Both the position numbers and the translations under genes were made by a program. Below, in pieces: positions 4,604 through 7,351 of a DNA stretch of 7,351 nucleotides. The notes beneath the pieces were generated by a model, which was given only the letters and a program-made list of their open reading frames with translations, was not told where the DNA came from and ran no database searches. Positions within the stretch are counted from its first letter, which is position 1; each line of letters opens with the position of its first letter. Origin of the DNA: Rikenella microfusus (GTDB lineage Bacteria; Bacteroidota; Bacteroidia; Bacteroidales; SZUA-534); assembly GCA_020719105.1 (NCBI GenBank), contig DYQV01000117.1, forward strand, positions 1-7,351, written 5' to 3'.

Positions 4604-6646
4604 GTGAAAGAATTTAAAAGATATACCGTTACCTCAGCACTTCCTTATGCTAACGGTCCGGTTCACATAGGTCATTTGGCCGGGGTTTACATTCCTGCCG
4701 ACATTTACGTTCGATATCTTCGCTTGAAGGGGAAAGATGTGGTTTTTATCGGGGGTTCCGATGAACACGGCGTTCCCATTACCATTAAAGCCCGTAACGA
4801 AGGGGTTTCACCTCAGGATGTAGTGGATAAATACCACACCATTATCAAGAAATCGTTCGAAGAGTTGGGCATTTCGTTCGATATTTATTCCCGCACTACT
4901 TCAATAATTCACCATAAAACCGCTTCCGACTTTTTCCGGAAGCTTTACCTCGATGGTAAATTTGTGGAGAAAACATCGGAACAATATTACGATGTGGAAG
5001 CGCAGCAATTTTTAGCCGACCGTTATATTAAAGGTACTTGCCCTCATTGCAGCAACGAAGACGCTTATGGCGACCAGTGCGAAAAATGTGGTACTACGTT
5101 AAGCCCCTTGGATTTGATCAATCCCCGTTCGGCGCTAAGCGGAAACCAACCCATACTTAAAGAGACCAAACATTGGTACCTTCCTTTGGAACAATACGAA
5201 CCGTTCCTGAAGAAATGGATACTGGAAGACCACAAAGAGTGGAAAGCCAATGTTTACGGCCAGTGCAAGTCGTGGCTCGATTCCGGGTTGCAACCCCGTG
5301 CTGTAAGCCGTGATTTGGATTGGGGTGTTCCGGTTCCGGTTGAAGGTGCCGATGGCAAAGTATTGTACGTTTGGTTCGATGCTCCCATTGGCTACATTTC
5401 GAACACCATTGAATGGGCCGAAAATACCGGTAACGACTGGCGCAAATACTGGCAAGACGAAGAGGCCAAATTGGTTCACTTTATTGGAAAAGACAACATC
5501 GTTTTTCATTGCATCATTTTCCCGGCCATGCTCAAGGCTCATGGAAGCTATATTCTACCCGAAAATGTTCCCGGCAATGAATTCCTGAATCTGGAAAACG
5601 ATAAAATTTCCACCTCAAGAAATTGGGCCGTTTGGTTGCATGAATATTTGGTGGAATTCCCCGGAAAACAAGATGTGTTGCGCTATGTGTTGGCAGCCAA
5701 TATGCCCGAAACCAAGGACAACGATTTTACTTGGAAAGACTTTCAGACCCGCAACAACAGCGAATTGGTAGCTATTTTAGGGAATTTTATAAACCGTACG
5801 GCCATACTTACCCAAAAGTATTACGGCGGAAAAGTACCTGCGTTGGGAACGTTAACCTCGTTCGATCAGGAAACACTGGCCGAAATGGCCCAATACAAGG
5901 ACAAAGTGGAGAAAGCGTTGGAAACTTATCACTTCCGCGAAGCGCTGAAAGAAGCCATGAACCTGGCACGGTTAGGAAACAAATACTTGGCCGATACCGA
6001 ACCCTGGATATTGGTTAAAACCGATGCCTTACGGGTTGAAACCATTATGAATATCAGCCTTCAGATCACAGCTAACCTTTCCATTGTTTTTGAGCCCTTT
6101 ATGCCATTTACCGCCGAAAAAATCCGAACGCTCTTAAATATTGACACCTTGGGTTGGGAACAATTGGGGAAAATGGATCTGGTTAAAGCAGGCCATTCCG
6201 TAGGAACACCATTCCTGTTGTTCGACAAAATTGAAGATGCTGAAATTGAGGCTCAGGTGAACAAACTACTTAATGCAAAGCAAGCAAATCAAAACAAGGT
6301 TCAAGTAAATCAAAGTAAAGAAGTGATCAGTTTTGATGATTTTTCGAAACTTGATATACGCACGGGAACCATACTGGAAGCCGAACGGGTTCCTAAAACC
6401 AAGAAATTGCTGAAGCTTCTTATTGATACCGGCATTGACAAACGCACGGTAGTTTCCGGCATCTCGGAATTCTACAATCCCGAAGATATTATCGGCAAAA
6501 AAGTGAGCATTCTGGTAAACTTGGCTCCCCGCGAAATTAAGGGGATTGAGTCGCACGGAATGATTCTGATGGCCGAAAACACCAAAGGGGAATTGGCTTT
6601 TATTTCCTGCGATAAGGAGTTTAACAACGGTTCCGAGATTCGATAA
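4604..6646 (+). CDS. metG: Methionine--tRNA ligase (680 aa) with C-terminal tRNA-binding domain
   Basis: Class I synthetase that charges tRNA-Met with methionine in the cytoplasm; essential for initiation and elongation. The Rossmann fold begins with TSALPYANGPVHIGHL (10-25) carrying the HIGH signature at 21-24. The zinc knuckle is C146-x2-C149 and C159-x2-C162, as in the E. coli-type enzyme. The second ATP signature is KISTS (334-338) in place of KMSKS, before RNWAVW, a variant I know from other MetG enzymes. The helical anticodon-binding domain follows, with FINRTA (395-400) and NKYLADTEPW (459-468). A low-complexity Q/N/K linker (558-573) joins it to a Trbp111-like OB-fold (about 577-680) starting DDFSKLDIRTG, used for tRNA affinity or dimerisation. 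Translation starts at GTG (4604); MKEFKRYTVTSALPYANG fits the family and no in-frame ATG lies closer. It appears monocistronic, with its own promoter and a strong terminator. Confidence 0.97.
   Translation: MKEFKRYTVTSALPYANGPVHIGHLAGVYIPADIYVRYLRLKGKDVVFIGGSDEHGVPITIKARNEGVSPQDVVDKYHTIIKKSFEELGISFDIYSRTTSIIHHKTASDFFRKLYLDGKFVEKTSEQYYDVEAQQFLADRYIKGTCPHCSNEDAYGDQCEKCGTTLSPLDLINPRSALSGNQPILKETKHWYLPLEQYEPFLKKWILEDHKEWKANVYGQCKSWLDSGLQPRAVSRDLDWGVPVPVEGADGKVLYVWFDAPIGYISNTIEWAENTGNDWRKYWQDEEAKLVHFIGKDNIVFHCIIFPAMLKAHGSYILPENVPGNEFLNLENDKISTSRNWAVWLHEYLVEFPGKQDVLRYVLAANMPETKDNDFTWKDFQTRNNSELVAILGNFINRTAILTQKYYGGKVPALGTLTSFDQETLAEMAQYKDKVEKALETYHFREALKEAMNLARLGNKYLADTEPWILVKTDALRVETIMNISLQITANLSIVFEPFMPFTAEKIRTLLNIDTLGWEQLGKMDLVKAGHSVGTPFLLFDKIEDAEIEAQVNKLLNAKQANQNKVQVNQSKEVISFDDFSKLDIRTGTILEAERVPKTKKLLKLLIDTGIDKRTVVSGISEFYNPEDIIGKKVSILVNLAPREIKGIESHGMILMAENTKGELAFISCDKEFNNGSEIR
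6281..6322 (+). repeat. In-frame imperfect 21-bp tandem duplication in the metG linker
   Basis: Two adjacent 21-base units, 6281-6301 and 6302-6322, agree at 15 of 21 positions and are in phase with the reading frame. They encode QANQNKV and QVNQSKE (residues 560-573). The repeat sits exactly between the anticodon-binding domain and the C-terminal OB-fold, where length changes should be tolerated. It may be a small ancestral duplication or simply biased linker composition. Confidence 0.45.
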
Positions 6647-6657
6647 TAAAAACTATT

Positions 6658-6694
6658 AAAAGCGACGGAAACACCCTGTTTCCGTCGCTTTTTT
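6658..6694 (+). terminator. Intrinsic terminator of metG
   Basis: AAAAGCGACGGAAACA (6658-6673) pairs perfectly with TGTTTCCGTCGCTTTT (6677-6692) around a CCC loop, and the T-run on the right arm extends to 6694. It begins 11 bp after the metG stop codon. The A-run on the left arm means it could also terminate transcripts arriving from the right on the other strand. Clear rho-independent structure. Confidence 0.93.
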
Positions 6695-6867
6695 GTTTCT
6701 CCCTTTCTGCATTGTTAAACAGCTCTGTTTTAAGGAAACATTTAATAAGTGTAGTTTCTACAATAAGTTTTTCACCAAAAGGCTTGTTCCTCACAAATTA
6801 ATCATTATTTTAGCATGTATTTTTACTGTTTCACCAGCTAAATTCATTAAATACATAATTTATAACT

Positions 6868-7351
6868 ATACAAAAGCTCAGCCTAAAGGAAAAAATTGGT
6901 TATGGTTTTGGCGATGCCGCTTCATCCATGTTCTGGAAAATATTCGGGATGTATTCTCTGTTTTTTTATACCGATGTGTTTGGAATTACTGCATCTGCAG
7001 CCGGAACTATGTTCTTGGTAGCCCGTTTATGGGATTCGTTTTTTGATGTGTTTGTGGGTATAATCAGCGACCGAACTAAAAGCCGCTACGGAAAATATAG
7101 ACCCTACCTGTTGTGGTTTGCTATACCCTTTGCCGTAATGGGGGCCATCACCTTTTTTGCTCCCGAATTTGGCCAAACCGGCAAATTGGTTTATGCCTAC
7201 ATTACCTATTCCTTAATGATGGTTGTTTACTCCATGATTAACGTACCCTATGCTTCGTTGCTTGGAGCCATTTCGTCCGACCCCAACGAACGTAATTCAC
7301 TGGCATCGTACCGCATGGCATTTGCCTTTATTGGCAGCTTTGTAACATTTA
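6868..7351 (+). CDS. MFS transporter, GPH (glycoside-pentoside-hexuronide:cation symporter) family, N-terminal part
   Basis: Partial gene cut by the window end; about 161 codons are visible. The product is the N-terminal part of a MelB/GPH-type symporter of the inner membrane. Signatures are KLSLKEKIGYGFGDAAS near the start, RLWDSFFDVFVGIISD with D56 and D60 in the places of the MelB cation-site aspartates, then RTKSRYGKYRPYLLW (69-83), and NVPYASLLGA (125-134) with SDPNERNSLASYR (137-149). Four hydrophobic helices can be traced. The start is odd. The frame opens after a TAA at 6856-6858 and has no ATG, GTG or TTG until ATG 6928, which would delete the conserved first 20 residues. An ATA at 6868 occupies the expected start position (I-QKLSLKEK), with a second ATA at 6862. 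I place the start at 6868 as an inference. Sugar specificity cannot be told. No strict TAnnTTTG box lies between the metG terminator and the gene. Confidence 0.85.
   Translation, partial: MQKLSLKEKIGYGFGDAASSMFWKIFGMYSLFFYTDVFGITASAAGTMFLVARLWDSFFDVFVGIISDRTKSRYGKYRPYLLWFAIPFAVMGAITFFAPEFGQTGKLVYAYITYSLMMVVYSMINVPYASLLGAISSDPNERNSLASYRMAFAFIGSFVTF

Noticed and set aside
6809..6842. TTTAGC...GCTAAA dyad before the transporter
   Set aside because: Six-base arms with a 22-nt spacer in AT-rich DNA are too weak to call.
6693..7046. A 117-codon plus-strand open frame after metG
   Set aside because: It begins inside the metG terminator T-run and overlaps the transporter in another frame; the transporter frame carries clear GPH motifs, so this one is a shadow.

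Overview
The window looks like ordinary chromosomal DNA from a Bacteroidota bacterium, probably near Bacteroidales/Marinilabiliales; the rank below phylum is a guess. The reasons are several strict matches to the Bacteroidota -7 promoter box (TAnnTTTG), little use of Shine-Dalgarno sites, AT-rich spacers, a RemB/Wzi-like outer-membrane barrel, and a methionyl-tRNA synthetase with KISTS in place of KMSKS. I see no phage, integrase, transposase, CRISPR array, toxin-antitoxin pair, tRNA or rRNA. I do not think a new multi-gene system is present. The interesting material is mostly in the spacers.

Left part, plus strand: a 101-residue three-helix membrane protein of unknown function (56-361), then a 263-bp spacer with a long imperfect hairpin (489-556) and a short perfect one (565-582), then a 525-residue secreted outer-membrane barrel of the capsule-assembly Wzi / gliding RemB type (625-2202). 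Its stop codon overlaps that of the next gene, comF, which runs the other way.

Middle, minus strand, read right to left: an S66 LD-carboxypeptidase/MccF-like peptidase (4370-3477) is followed after one base by yraN (3475-3107). A 194-bp spacer holding three inverted repeats, two of which look like a REP doublet, then leads to comF (2912-2199). The first two genes clearly form an operon. Whether comF is on the same transcript depends on read-through of the repeats. These genes act in murein recycling, as a predicted nuclease, and as a phosphoribosyltransferase-fold protein linked elsewhere to DNA uptake; they do not form one obvious pathway.

Right part, plus strand: a 233-bp divergent spacer with a candidate promoter facing each way leads into metG (4604-6646, GTG start), which ends in a textbook intrinsic terminator (6658-6694). 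After about 170 bp without a recognisable gene, an MFS/GPH sugar transporter begins and runs off the window edge. Its reading frame has no ATG, GTG or TTG where the family N-terminus should start; an ATA occupies that place.
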